DNA of 64,000 nt from Chrysemys picta bellii (Eukaryota; Chordata; Testudines; Emydidae). The notes under the pieces are model-generated. The model saw nothing but the letters and a program-made list of their open reading frames with translations. It made no database searches and had not been told where the DNA came from. Shown here one piece after another: positions 47,527 to 57,821 of this stretch. Position 1 is the first letter of the stretch. Each line of letters begins with the position of its first letter. The position numbers and the translations under genes are program-made. The DNA is taken from contig NW_027052991.1 in the NCBI RefSeq assembly GCF_011386835.1, forward strand, positions 1 through 64,000, given 5' to 3'.

Positions 47527-48699
47527 GAAGGATCCACTGCTGCAGGGAATCTGTGGGGGCGTGGGGGTGGCTGAAGGCAGAAGCCAGCAGAGCCATGTGC
47601 CAGGAATCTGCCCAGGCAATAACTCCAGGCCTGCCTGGCTCTGGGGCATGTCTACACTGGCTGTACTGCCGAGTTTGGCCAGCCAGGCTGGGGGGAAGCA
47701 GCCAGGCCTACGGCCCTTCTCTGGGTGGGGAGGAGAGGGGGCAGTGGCTGCAGGCAGGAGAGGGGGTGGCTGAAGAATCCACATGTGACACAAAGGTATT
47801 ATATCTCTCCCCTCCCCGAAATCCCACTGCCTCCTGCTTCTCATTCAGGTGTTGGCCCTCACTCATTTGCTGGCCCCAAATGCAGTGTGTGTGTGTGGTG
47901 TGTGTATGTCATGTGAGTAGGGCAAGGGTTGTACTGGTACCGCGGGGCTGTATGGGACCCCAATGTCTCTGGGCCCCCTAGAGCACACACTGGTCAGTAA
48001 CCCTGGCCCAGATCAGCAGCCTCTTGTATCGCCTCTTGTGTCACCCTCTTGTAATGTCAGAGGCGGCAGCTCCCCTCCCGTGAGAACGGCTTTGGGATGC
48101 TGGGGGAGGGGAAGGGGAGCTCTTCCTGTGGCAGCCCTGATCAACTGTTCAGCCCCAGGATGTGGGAAGAGCAGCGTGGTGGAGGGATGGAGCTTCCTGT
48201 ATTATCAAGGGACAGGTTCCAGACTGTCCAGAATCACATCACCGTAAGAACATCGTGTGCTAGTTGCTGACACGGCCTGGCTGTGGATTGGAGCTGCGCA
48301 GGGAGCCCCATGTACCTGTATGCAAGGGAGCGCCTGTGGGGGGCAGCTGCTGCAATGGGTAGGCTGGGAGGCTGTGGGCTGAGGAGATGGTTCAGCCTCG
48401 TCTATGCAGCAAGATGAGCAGCAGCCCCTCCTGCCAAGTGGAGATGCAGCGGATAGTAGCAGAGAATGCTTTCCCCAGGAGAGATGACACCAGCTCCCTG
48501 ACGGGAACAAATTGTACCAACAAAAGGGCCACAGGGCGGCTTTTTCTGGCATACCTATGTGGGCTGGGGGTGAGGCGGGTTCAAACTCCTAAGCAAACTA
48601 GCTTTGCCAACACAACATTTATCTGTAGACCAAGCCACAATCTCTCGGGGCCTCCATAACACTGACACTGTCCATTGTAAGGGACTCGGTACAGTGGTG
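47527..48699. other. Spacer between copies A and B, no gene
   Basis: No domain, RNA or repeat family is recognised. There is a (GT)n-like tract near 47,886-47,910. Open frames overlap on several strands without support. Confidence 0.4.
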
Positions 48700-49259
48700 A
48701 GGCTCTTTCAGAACAAGAACGACTAGGCCAGCTCAACGCAGGCTGCCCCCGCACACACACACTCACAGAGTCCCACATGGGCACTTGCAATTTTTGTCCT
48801 CAATTTTTTTTTAAATCGTATAAAATTCAGAGAATTGCAGCAGGATTTCAGAATGTCCTGGGGCCTAGGGCCCCTCATTTTAGCACCTCCCACACAATCT
48901 CCAAGAGCATCCCAGTGGCATCAGCTCCAAGTCAGGGGGATTCCCAGATTCCCTCAGGGCCACTCCCAAAGGAAGCCAGTCCCGGGGGCCCAGTGAGTGC
49001 GACGTGGCCAGTGAGTGTTAGGGAACGTCCTGCCATTTACTGCCCTAGGGACTCTTTGCTCATGAGGAGGAGTGAAACAGCCACAGGGAGCAGGACTGAG
49101 ACCACCAAAGCGTTGCTGTACCCATCATGGAATCATAGAATATCAGGGTTGGAAGAGACCTCAGGAAGTCATCTAGTCCAACCCCCTGCTCAAAATAGGA
49201 CCAACACCAAATAAATCATCCCAGCCAAGGCTTTGTCAAGCTGGGCCTTAAAAGGATGG

Positions 49260-50201
49260 TGTCATGAATATAAAGGGAAGGGTGACCACCTTTCTGTATA
49301 CAGTGCTATGGGGTCCCTCCTGGCCAGAGGCACAAAATCCTCTTACCTGTAAAGGGTTAAGAAGCTCAAGCTGGCACCTGACCAAAAGGATCAATAAAGG
49401 GACAAGATACTTTCAAATCTGGGTGGGGGGGAAGGCTTTGTCTGTCTGTTCTGTGTGCTTGCTGGAGTCAGATCAAGGAAGCAAGCAATCCAACTCCTAT
49501 AGAGTTAGTAAGTATTTAGCAAGGAAATGTGTTAGTTTACTTTTATTTTGGCTTGTGTTTTCCTTTGTGTAAGAGGAGGTTTATGCCTGGTTTTGCATCT
49601 GAAGAAGTGAGGTTCTTACCCACGAAAGCTTATGCTCCCAATACTTCTGTTAGTCTCAAAGGTGCCACAGGACCCTCTGTTGCTTTTTACAGATTCAGAC
49701 TAACACGGCTACCCCTCTGATACTATGCCTGGTTTTGTAACTTTAAGGTTTTGCTTAGAGGGGAGATCCTCTGTGTTCTTGAGTCTTTTGTTATTCTGTA
49801 AAGTACTTACCATCCTGATTTTACAGAGGTAATTCTTTTACCTTTTCTTTAATTAAAATCCTTCTTTTAAGAACCTGATTGATTTTTCATTGTTTTAAGA
49901 TCCTAGGGTTTGGGTCTGTGTTCACCTGTACCAATTGGTGAGGATATATTCTCAAGCCTGCCCAGGAAAAGGGGTGTAGGGGCTTGGGGAGATATTTGGG
50001 GAAGGTAGGTCTCCAAGTGGCCCTCCCTAAATCTTTGTTTAAATCACTTGGTGGTGGCAGCGTTACCTAATCCAAGGTACAAGGAAGGATTTGTGCCTTG
50101 GGGAGTTTTTAACCTAAGCTGGTAGAAATAAGCTTAGGGGGTCTTCATGCGGGTCCCCATGTCTGTCCCCTAGAGTTCAGCGTGGGGAGGGAACCCTGAC
50201 A
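49260..50201 (+). mobile_element. Solo LTR with target duplication GATGG
   Basis: Begins TGTCATGAATATAAAGGG and ends GGGAACCCTGACA, with inverted TGTCA/TGACA ends. It is flanked by GATGG at 49,255-49,259 and 50,202-50,206, inside a CR1. An ATTAAA polyadenylation-like signal lies at about 49,851. A short interspersed repeat is inserted at 49,595-49,723. Without it the LTR is about 800 bp. No internal retroviral genes remain. Confidence 0.95.
49595..49723 (-). mobile_element. Short interspersed repeat with 13-bp target duplication
   Basis: Reverse-orientation copy of the 9,841 element, from GCATCTGAAGAAGTGAGGTT to CACGGCTACCCCTCTGATAC. Flanked by TATGCCTGGTTTT at 49,582-49,594 and 49,724-49,736. 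It is the youngest layer of the CR1-LTR-SINE stack. Confidence 0.95.
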
Positions 50202-52249
50202 GATGGAGATTCCACCATCTCCCTAGATAACCCAGTCCAGTGCTTCACCACCCTCCTAGTGAAATAGTGTTTCCTAATATCCAACCCAGACCTCCCCCAC
50301 TGCAACTTGAGACCATTGCTTCTTGTTCTGTCATCTGCCACCATTGAGAACAGCCTAGCTCCATTCTCTATGGAACCCCCCTTCAGATAGTTGAAGGCTG
50401 CTATCAAATCCCCCCTCACTCTTCTCTTCTGCAGACTAAACAAGCCCAGTTCCCTCAGCCTCTCCTCATAAGTCATGTGCACTAGCACCCTAATCATTTT
50501 CATTGCCCTCCGCTGGACTGTCTCCAATTTGTCCACATCTCTTCTGTAGTGGAGGGACCAAAACTGGACACAATACTCCAGGTGCGGCGTCACCAGTGTC
50601 GAATAGATGGTCTGCTCTGTGCTGCAGACTCAGCCGTGTGAGGGGAGTTGGTCCCAGCACAATAGAGAGGGGATGGGGAATGGGGAGAGCTGGGGAAGGG
50701 AATCTGGTAGCTGGGCCAGGGGAAGGGGATAGAGGAAAGAACCCAGGAAGCTTTTTGCCCCTCACCCTATGTGTTAGTCCATGCCAGCCTCTTACCTGCC
50801 CCTGCCCAATGTCCTTCTATCTTTGCATCTTCCTCCATGCCTGGAACACCCACCCTGACCTACTGCCCTGGGCCTGCAGATGTCTCCTCCTCCTCCCTGC
50901 TTACACCCATTAGTGAGCCCCTAAACCCAGCCCAGCCTGGAAGCTCCCAGGGCAGGAACCATAGAACATGCCCAGGGCACTGAGGGGGCTACAGAAATAA
51001 CATGGGAGTAACCCTAGTAATTCCTCAGGCAGAGCTAAGGGGTAAATACAAGTCAGGAGACCAAGACCCAGAGAGTGTATGTGTGTGTGGGGGGGGGGCA
51101 GGGGGGATTGTGGGGGAGGGACAGAAGGGCTGAAAAGCAGAGCTGGGGGAATAATGTGCAGCATGTGATGTGTCCAGTGAGCTCAACCTCCATTCTGGTT
51201 TGTCAGCTGCCCAAGAACTGATCATAAATAGTTGCTAAATACGTTTGTCAAATACATTGATCTATGTTGTTACTTTCTGACAATTTCATTTTCAGGGGCA
51301 GGATAGCAAAACCCAGAGGAGATGTCACAGAGGAGACAGAACTCTGTGAGCTCAGCTCAGTGGCCCCCATAACAATAACCCAGGGGTCTCTAGGACCCTA
51401 ACAACACACACTGCAATACACAGGGTGATGAGATGTGCCCTAGGGACAAACCCAGCAGCCAATGGGAATCTCACCATTGATTGCAATTGGTCAGGCTCCA
51501 AGTCCCAGAGCGTCTCAAACAGAGCAGAGCTCATGGATAGAAATGTCAGGCTGGATAGGCCCTGGAGAAGTCACCAAGTCCAGCCCCCTGCGCTAAAGCA
51601 GGGTCCAGTAAACCTGACTGGCAGGGCTTCACCCTGGTCTCTGGGTGGGGCAGAGGCATACTCAGACCATGCTTCATGCAGACCTCGTTTTGCTTCTAAC
51701 CCGAGGCGATGCTGGGCAAGCCAAGGGCAGCAGAGAACAGTGGAAGGGAAGGGAGAGGGGCTGAGTGGGGAGCCCAGCAGGGACACGTGGTGCTGGGCAC
51801 ACAGGCGATATTGCTAAGCTGTAACGTGTGTCTATAACGCAACTGCCACATTCAATAGGAGCGAGGCCGAGCAGTGTGTGGGGGAAGGGGTGGCAGCCAG
51901 AGTGGGTGTGCCAGGCTGGGCTGTCACCATGTGTGTTGTCTGTGTAACTTTGCTAGAAAGGATTAGGCAGAGGCAGCAGGCCCAGTGGTAACAGCAGGAG
52001 ATCTCTGGCCCTATTTACAGCTGAGCTAATGGCTCCCTGCCCTTTACTGGTCCCCCCGATATGCTGAGCTGGATGGGCCTGTCTCCAGTAATTCCCTCTA
52101 ATACCTTCCCTCTGCCCAACCCCGCTCCCTTGTCCACATCTGTACTGGTGGCCCCTCTCTGGGAAGTTCAGGAGGGGTGGGTGGTGCTGTATTACTCTGA
52201 GGTGGGTTAGTGATGAAGGAGCGATGAAGGCCACAGTATAGTCAGCACA

Positions 52250-52390
52250 TTTGTTTATTCCCCTGTTCGCTGTTAATGGTTATCAGTATCAGTGATGGTG
52301 TGTTAGTGCCTAGGAACCCCAGTCACAGATGTGTAACAAGAGACTCCCTGGCCCAGAGAGCTCACAATCTACACAACAGACACAACAGGA
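52250..52390. mobile_element. Ancient LINE/SINE tail (uncertain)
   Basis: GTTAGTGCCTAGGAACCCCA and CCTGGCCCAGAGAGCTCACA followed by ATCTACAC resemble the 3' tail of very old amniote dispersed repeats (CTAGGAACCCCAGTCA ... AAGAGCTTACAATCT type). Short and degraded. Confidence 0.4.
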
Positions 52391-52780
52391 GTGAGGCCTG
52401 GTCTACACTACGAGTTTAGGTCGAATTTAGTAGCGTTAAATTGAATTAAGCCTGGACACGTTCACACGGCTAAGTCCCTTTTTTCGACTTAAAGGGCCCT
52501 TTAAACCGATTTCTTTACTCCACCTCCAACGAGGGGATTAGCAATAAAATCGGCCTTAGCAGGTCGGAATTGGGGTAGTGTGAACGGAATTCGACGTTAT
52601 TGGCCTCCAGGAGCTATCCCACAGTGCTTCATTGTGACTGCTCTGGACAGCACTCTCAACTCAGATGCACTGACCAGGTAGATAGGAAAAGCCCCGCGAA
52701 TGTTTGAATTTCATTTCCTGTTTGCCCAGTGTGGAGAGCACAGGTGACCACGCATAGCTCATCAGCACAGGTAACCATGG

Positions 52781-53330
52781 ATGGAGTCCTAGGATCGCAA
52801 AAGAGCTCCATCATGGACCGAACGGGAGGTACGGGATCTGCTCGCCATATGGGGAGATGAATCAGTGCTAGCTGAACTCCGTAGCAGTAAACGAAATGGC
52901 AAAATATTAGAAAAGGTCTCCAAGGCCATGAAGGACAGAGGCCATAACAGGGATGCACAGCAGTGCCGCGTGAAAATTAAGGAGCTAAGACAAGCCTACC
53001 ACAAAGCCAGAGAGGCAAACAGAAGGTCCGGGGCAGAGCCGCAAACATGCCGCTTCTACGCAGAGCTGCATGCCATGCTAGGGGGTGCAGCCACCACTAC
53101 CCCAACCATGTGCTTTGACTCCTTCAATGGAGAAACACACAGGTAAGCAGGTTCGGGCTATGAGGAAGATGAGGATGAAGATAATGTAGATAGCTCACAG
53201 CAGCAAGGAAGCGGAGAAACCGGTTTCCCCAACAGCCAGGATATGTTTATCACCCTGGACCTGGAACCAGTAACCCCCGAACTCACCCAAGGCGTGGTCC
53301 CAGACCCTGAGGGCACACAGGGGACCTCTG
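52781..53330 (+). pseudogene. Harbinger Myb/SANT-like protein, exon 1
   Basis: From ATG 52,781 the frame reads M-E-S, then TAG at 52,790-52,792 where related proteins have Gln, then DRKRAPSWTEREVRDLLAIW. It continues into SVLAELRSSKRNGKILEKVS and QQCRVKIKELRQAYHKARE, a trihelix Myb/SANT-like DNA-binding domain (MSANTD type) with the expected tryptophans. A second stop (TAA, after GETHR near 53,146) precedes an acidic stretch (GYEEDEDEDNVDSS). The exon ends at a clean GT donor (53,331). In the superfamily this protein brings the transposase to the element ends. It joins in phase with the exon at 54,232. Two stops make it a recent pseudogene. Confidence 0.8.
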
Positions 53331-54231
53331 GTGAGTGTACCTTTGTAAATATTACACATGGTTTAAAAGCAAGCGTGTTTAATGATTAATGATTAATTTG
53401 CCCTGGCAATCGCGGCCAGTACAGCTACTGGAAAAGTCTGTTAACGTGTATGAGGATGGAGCGGAAATCCTCCAGGGACATCTCCAGAAAGCTCTCCTTC
53501 ATGTACTCCCAAAGCCTTTGCAAAAGGTTTTTTGGGGAGGGCTGCCTTATCCCGTCCGCCATGGTAGGACACTTTACCACGCCAGGCCAGTAGCACATAG
53601 TCTGGAATCATTGCATAACAAAGCATGGCAGCATATGTTCTCGGTGTTTGCTGGCATGCAGACAACATCCATTCCTTATCGCTCTTTGTTATCCACAGGA
53701 GAGTGATATCATTCACGGTCACCTGGTTGAAATGGGGCGATTTTATTAAGGGGACATTCAGAGGTGCCCGTTCCTGCTCTGCTGAACAGAAATGTTCCCC
53801 ACTGTTAGCCACGCCGTGGGGGGGAGGGGTGAAGTGATCATCCCAGAGATTTGGGGGGGGTGTTAGTTGGGTTTGTGCTGCATGTTAACCCGGAAACCGC
53901 AGCCCCTTTTAAATGGCCAACCCAACGGGTGCTTGGTATGGGAAAGGAGGGTGCTACTGTTTGAAACCATTCCCACATGTTAAGAAGGTTAAAAAAGCCA
54001 AAAGACTGTGGCTTACCATGGCTGCCTGCAAGCCGAAATCTGTTGCCTGGCACTGCGTGAGTGATCTCTCACACCAAACCGGCAGGCCCTCAATATAAGA
54101 GGAAAAATGTGACCTTGTAACGAAAGTACATGTGCTGTGTAATGTGAACAGCAAAATTTAACGTGAAAGAGTGTACCCATTGTTCTCTAAAATGTGTCTT
54201 TTTTAACCACCTCTCCCTTCTCCTCCACCAG

Positions 54232-54833
54232 CTGCAAATGTTTCTCCTTCACAGAGGCTAGTGAAGATTAGAAGGAGAAAACGGCAGACTCGGGATGATA
54301 TGTTCTCGGAGCTCCAGATGTCCTCCCACGCTGACAGAGCACAGCAGAACGCATGGAGGCAGTCAATGTCAGACTACAGAAAAGCACAATATGAACGAGA
54401 GGAGAGGTGGCGGGCTGAATCGCGGGATGAACAGAGCAAGTGGCGGGCTGAAGATGATAGGTGGCGTCAGCTTGCAGACAGAAGGCAAGAGTCAATGCTC
54501 TGTCTACTGGAGCATCAAACTGATGTGCTCCAGCGTATGGTTGAGCTGCAGGAAAGGCAGCAGGAGCAGAGACCGCCGCTACAGCCCCTGTGTAACCAAC
54601 AGCCCACCTCCCCAAGTTCCATAGCCTCCTCAACCAGACGCCCAAGAACACGGTGGGGGGGGGCCTCCGGCCACCCAGTCACTCCACCCCAGATGATTGC
54701 CCGAGCATCAGAAGGTTGGCCTTCAATAAGAGTTAAAGTTTTAAACTGTAGTGTGTCCTTTTCCTTCCCTACTCCCCCACCCATCCCGGGCTACCTTGGC
54801 AATTATCCCCCTAGTTGTGTGATGAATTCATAA
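54232..54833 (+). pseudogene. Harbinger Myb-like protein, exon 2 (open)
   Basis: Behind a pyrimidine tract and CCACCAG acceptor, the exon continues the frame of exon 1: A-N-V-S-P-S-Q, then RLVKIRRRKRQTRDDMFSEL. It has a highly charged helical region (QYEREERWRAESRDEQSKWR, then EHQTDVLQRMVELQERQQEQ), likely a coiled coil for dimerisation, then a proline/serine-rich tail. It is open to 54,833 without a break. A run of G (54,654-54,662) encodes part of the tail and may hide a length change, since the last 60 residues do not resemble the preceding text. Confidence 0.75.
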
Positions 54834-54964
54834 AGAATGCATGAATGTGAAGTAACCATGACTTTATTGCCTCTGCATGTGCTGCTCGAGGGTGGGAGGG
54901 GAGGGTGGGGTGGTTGGTTTACAGGGAAGTAGAGTGAACCGGGTGGGGTGGGGGCGGACGGTTC

Positions 54965-55275
54965 ATCAAGGAGAAACAAACAGAAGTTTCACTCCGTAGC
55001 CTGGCCAGTCACAAAACTCATTTTCAAAGCTTCTCTGATGCGCACCGCGCCCTGCTGTGCTCTTCTAACCATCCTGGTGTCTGGCTGCACGTAATCAGCA
55101 GCCAGGCGATTTGCCTCAATCTCTCACTCCGACATAAATGTCTCCCCCTTACACTCACAGATATTGTGGAGTGCACAGCAAGCAGCAATAACAATGGGGA
55201 TATTCTTTTCGCTGAGGTCTGAGCGAGTCAGTAAGCTGCGCCAGCGCGCTTTTAAACATCCAAATGCACATTCTG
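54965..55275 (-). pseudogene. PIF/Harbinger transposase, C-terminal remnant
   Basis: The minus strand reads ECAFGCLKARWRSLLTRSDL, then SEKNIPIVIAACCALHNICE, a stop in place of a codon after TFMSE, then NRLAADYVQPDTRMVRRAQQ. The ALHNICE block is the hallmark C-terminal segment of Harbinger (HARBI1-like) transposases. The catalytic DDE residues lie further upstream in the protein and are absent. Only about 100 residues survive; the truncation point is the junction with the TRIM-like exon. Confidence 0.85.
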
Positions 55276-55505
55276 GAAAAGACCTTTCCAACACTCAGCT
55301 GGACAGCATAGCAGAGTTCATCAAACAACTGGGGTTAAAACCAGGAAAAAGGGGAAGGGAAGGGAATGTCTGTGGGGAACATGGCAAGGAGCTCACATGG
55401 TTCTGTAAGGAGATTGCCAAAGCTCTTTGTGAAGATTGCAAAGGATCCCCGACTCACCGCTCTCACGCTGTGATTCCCATGGCAAAGGCTGCTCATGGGT
55501 CCAAG
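55276..55505 (+). pseudogene. TRIM-type B-box exon, 5' part lost
   Basis: The frame continues to a GT donor after codon K (GTAGGGG at 55,506). It encodes NTQLDSIAEFIKQLGL, the linker that follows the RING in TRIM proteins. A B-box type 2 follows: VCGEHGKELTWFCKE...ALCEDC...THRSHAVIP. The Cys/His ligands C-x2-H, C, C-x2-C and H-x2-H are present, but the position usually Asp (FCxxD) is Ile. The exon end matches the usual end of TRIM exon 1. No RING, coiled-coil or B30.2 exon was found nearby. Such proteins are ubiquitin ligases, often in immunity; this copy cannot make one. It may also be a lone B-box exon of another gene. Confidence 0.75.
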
Positions 55506-55889
55506 GTAGGGGTGTTTTGCTAGCTAATTAAATCACTTCAAGGCCCTGTGTCACCCCCTCTCTGGACTGACGCCAGTCTGCTGTGGGTGGGCCTAACCCC
55601 AGGATCCCATGTGCTTCTGGGCCTCTCAGACACACTCCCAGCTGCAGACCCCATGTCTGCCACCCTGCTTTGTGGAGTGCTCCTGCACAGCCCAGCTGCC
55701 TTAACCCCACGAACCAGTGCTGCTGCCCTGCCAAGCTCCAAGTCACATACACACGCTCCACACACTGTGCAGATTTCCAGCTTGCTGTGCGCACGCTGAG
55801 TTCTCAACTGACCCTTTCAGGGACAATGTGTCAGCCGAGTCGAGAACACTGGCCTAGGAAAGGGATTTCTGAACCATGGGCCTTTGTAC

Positions 55890-55890
<1 letters not shown>
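55506..55890. other. Intergenic or intronic DNA after the TRIM-like exon
   Basis: C-rich text without recognisable exons. A TRIM gene would normally have a 96-bp coiled-coil exon next; none was seen. Confidence 0.4.

Positions 55891-55927
<37 letters not shown>
55891..55927 (+). repeat. Poly-A tract, 37 bases
   Basis: An uninterrupted run of A, followed by TAAAGCCGCAATC at the start of a hAT MITE fragment. No retroposed gene lies immediately upstream. Confidence 0.95.
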
Positions 55928-55929
<2 letters not shown>

Positions 55930-55930
55930 A

Positions 55931-56097
55931 AGCCGCAATCGCGATCTGCGGCGGCAATTCGGCGGGAGGTCCTTCACTCCCAGGCGGAGTGACGGACCCT
56001 CCACCGAATTGCTGCCGAATACCTGGAACTGCCGCCCCTGTCCGGAACGGCCGCCCCAAGCACCTGCTTGAGAAGCTGGTGCCTGGAGCCGGCCCTG
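55931..56097 (-). mobile_element. hAT-like MITE fragment
   Basis: The right end GGTGCCTGGAGCCGGCCCTG is a hAT-like terminus (CAGGGCCGGC on the minus strand). The interior pairs GCGGCAATTCGGCGGGAGGT with CCCTCCACCGAATTGCTGCC, a foldback similar to 46,797-47,059. The left end is missing; the element abuts the poly-A run. Confidence 0.7.
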
Positions 56098-56199
56098 ATT
56101 CAGATGTACCAATAGTCAAAAAGGCTATTAGCTGTAATCTGTGCAATTTAAATGAACAAGTCTACAATCCATGATCCCATGGTCCTACACCACTCCGAG

Positions 56200-57170
56200 C
56201 CTAAGACGGGTTGACATATTTTAAGGACAATGAAGCCATCAAAGCCAGATGGAAGGAGCATTTTGAGTCACTCCTGAATCGTGAGTCAACCGTCTCTAAT
56301 GCCACCATCGAATCTATACCTCAGTGACATGAAAGAGAATCTCTTGCTGATCCTCCTGCCCTTGAAGAAGTAACATGATCCATCATGCAAATGAAGAACA
56401 GCAAGGCAGCAGGGCCAGATGCTGATGACATCCTCGTGCACACTAAGACTGACCTTCAGTCCACACTGGATTTTTTTGCACAAGCTCATCGAAGCCTAGG
56501 ACTCTGACTCAATATTCGGAAGACTAAAGTGCTCCATCAGCCTGCCTCAGGCCTTTTACATAACCCATAAGACAAATATGACTCCTACACTCCTTTAGGG
56601 ATGCAAACCCAACTGTCTGGAGAGGTACCACCGACAATGCTTCTGGAAGATCCTTCGCATCAAATGGGAAGATTGCTACGCTAACGCCAGCATCCTCACT
56701 GAAGCCAATGTCACCAGCACTAAGCAATGATTCTCATGAACCAGCTTCATTGGGCTGAACATTGTGTGCGGATGCCATACTCTCGCCTCCCAAAACAAGC
56801 CATCTACTCTCAGATCACCCATGGTCAGAGATCCCGTGGTGGTCAGAGGAAACGCTACAAATAGACACTGAAAATGTATCTCAAGAAAACTGATGTGGAC
56901 ATCACAAGCTGGGAGGAGCAAGCCACCAACTGACCTCAGTGGTCAGCCTCCATCAGGTAGTGGCCCGCTTCGAGGAGAAGCGCCTTTCCCTCAAAGCTGA
57001 AGGAAGGAAAAAGAACTTTCTCACAATGGGGAGCTGACCCGCTAGGAAATGTCTGTACCTACTGCGGGCAGATCTGTGGTTCCAGGATTGGACTCCTGAG
57101 ATATCTCAGGACCCATAAGTAAATCTGTGGTAGAGATCATCCGCGAACCAAGGAACTGCCGATGATGATG
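56200..57170 (+). pseudogene. LINE-B, internally deleted copy of the LINE-A family
   Basis: Plus strand, many stops. RWKEHFESLLNRESTVSNAT and MKNSKAAGPDADDI start the RT, then sequence jumps directly to LVHTKTDLQSTLDFFAQAHR (after the missing FADD region), LNIRKTKVLHQPAS, HCVRMPYSRLPKQAIYSQIT, GGQRKRYK and KTDVDITSWEEQA. The C-terminal finger-like CTYCGQICGSRIGLLRYLRT is recognisable. The copy ends in a GATGATGATGAT tail. Blocks match LINE-A at 21,110-23,520. Confidence 0.75.
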
Positions 57171-57381
57171 ATTTCAGCTGAAAAATGTTGCCCAACTCTA
57201 GTGATAAAAAACGTCACAAGAGAGCATGCCCAAAACAGGAAACAAACAAACAAAAACTGCCTGTGTTTGACTTTGCAAACATAACAAAATGGATGAAGGT
57301 AGCAGGGGTGGGGAGAGAACCACTGTACTAAAATTTTTAACAGCTATTACACATTATTAATTCCTCTTTTTTGTCTTTTAG

Positions 57382-57402
57382 AAGAAATTCTTGCTGAACT
57401 TG
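57382..57402 (+). CDS. Candidate 21-bp heptad exon, copy 2 (B-G/butyrophilin-like)
   Basis: A polypyrimidine tract and TTGTCTTTTAG precede exactly 21 bases, followed by the consensus donor GTAAGTTC. In phase 1 the exon reads x-E-I-L-A-E-L-x. Phase-preserving 21-bp exons encoding heptads are known from cytoplasmic tails of chicken B-G and mammalian butyrophilin genes. Both splice sites are intact. The reading frame also fits the 33-bp exon at 57,789. I did not find the Ig, transmembrane or B30.2 exons, so this could be a gene remnant. The family assignment is an inference. Confidence 0.5.
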
Positions 57403-57788
57403 GTAAGTTCAATTTTTCCTATTCCTTGTTTCTGGAGTCCCCTGAAACCTCTCCCACTAAGGGATGAGGCTTTCCTGACCTGTGCATCCCCCCAAAAAAA
57501 CAACAGTCCTACATCTCCTTCCTTTCCTCATCTTTCCCCTCCCAATTCTGCCAGATCATCACACCTCTCTGCCCCCAAGTTCTATCCTCATCCCACATAG
57601 CCGACTCCTCCCTGCCTTCACTTGACCCCACTTGATCACACGGTGCATTTGAGACAGGTGTGTTTTAAACCACTAACTGTAAATCTGTCCCTCTCTTTCA
57701 CAAGCACAACACATTGTGTTCAACCGTTGGAATATCACCATAACCATGGCAGAACGAAAGCTCATAATTTGCCTTTTTCTCCTTCTAG

Positions 57789-57821
57789 CAACCTTGCGAT
57801 CTGAAATGAAGAAAGACAAAG
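57789..57821 (+). CDS. Candidate 33-bp exon following the heptad exon
   Basis: The sequence CTCCTTCTAG is followed by 33 bases and then GGTAATTTC. In the phase left by the 21-bp exon it reads A-T-L-R-S-E-M-K-K-D-K, which continues a charged helix. The D1 counterpart near 24,383-24,410 has lost the acceptor AG and four bases. Length divisible by three and matching phase support an exon. It is short, so alternatives cannot be excluded. Confidence 0.45.

Larger units (their letters stand above)
49127..50607 (-). mobile_element. CR1 LINE fragment, minus strand, split by a solo LTR
   Basis: The tail CATGGAATCATAGAATATCA is at 49,127-49,150; the coding part resumes after the LTR at 50,202. The frame 50,593-50,177 has [39 protein letters not shown] and [20 protein letters not shown]. 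It ends at about 50,607, so it is strongly 5'-truncated. Removing the LTR joins TTAAAAGGATGG to AGATTCCACC, as in other CR1 copies. Confidence 0.92.
48700..52010 (+). repeat. Tandem segmental duplication, copy B
   Basis: Partner of copy A, offset about 6.6 kb upstream near the start (smaller near the end, because the copies differ by insertions and a deletion). It carries its own nested insertions (CR1, then an LTR in the CR1, then a short interspersed repeat in the LTR) at 49,127-50,607. Copy A retains the uninterrupted sequence at that point (near 42,440). It lacks the three elements of copy A. Confidence 0.9.
52394..55275. mobile_element. PIF/Harbinger DNA transposon, one end missing
   Basis: The left end AGGCCTGGTCTACACTACGA with GTTTAGGTCGAATTTAGTAG is the terminus I recognise for turtle Harbinger elements. 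Inside are the two genes typical of this superfamily in opposite orientation: a Myb/SANT-like DNA-binding protein (plus) and a transposase (minus, C-terminal part only). The element stops abruptly at about 55,275 where TRIM-like sequence starts, so the other terminus and most of the transposase are lost. Confidence 0.85.

Noticed and set aside
47051..47981. Several frames over 120 residues in copy A and the A/B spacer
   Set aside because: Copy B does not preserve the frames, and the first starts inside a hAT MITE end.
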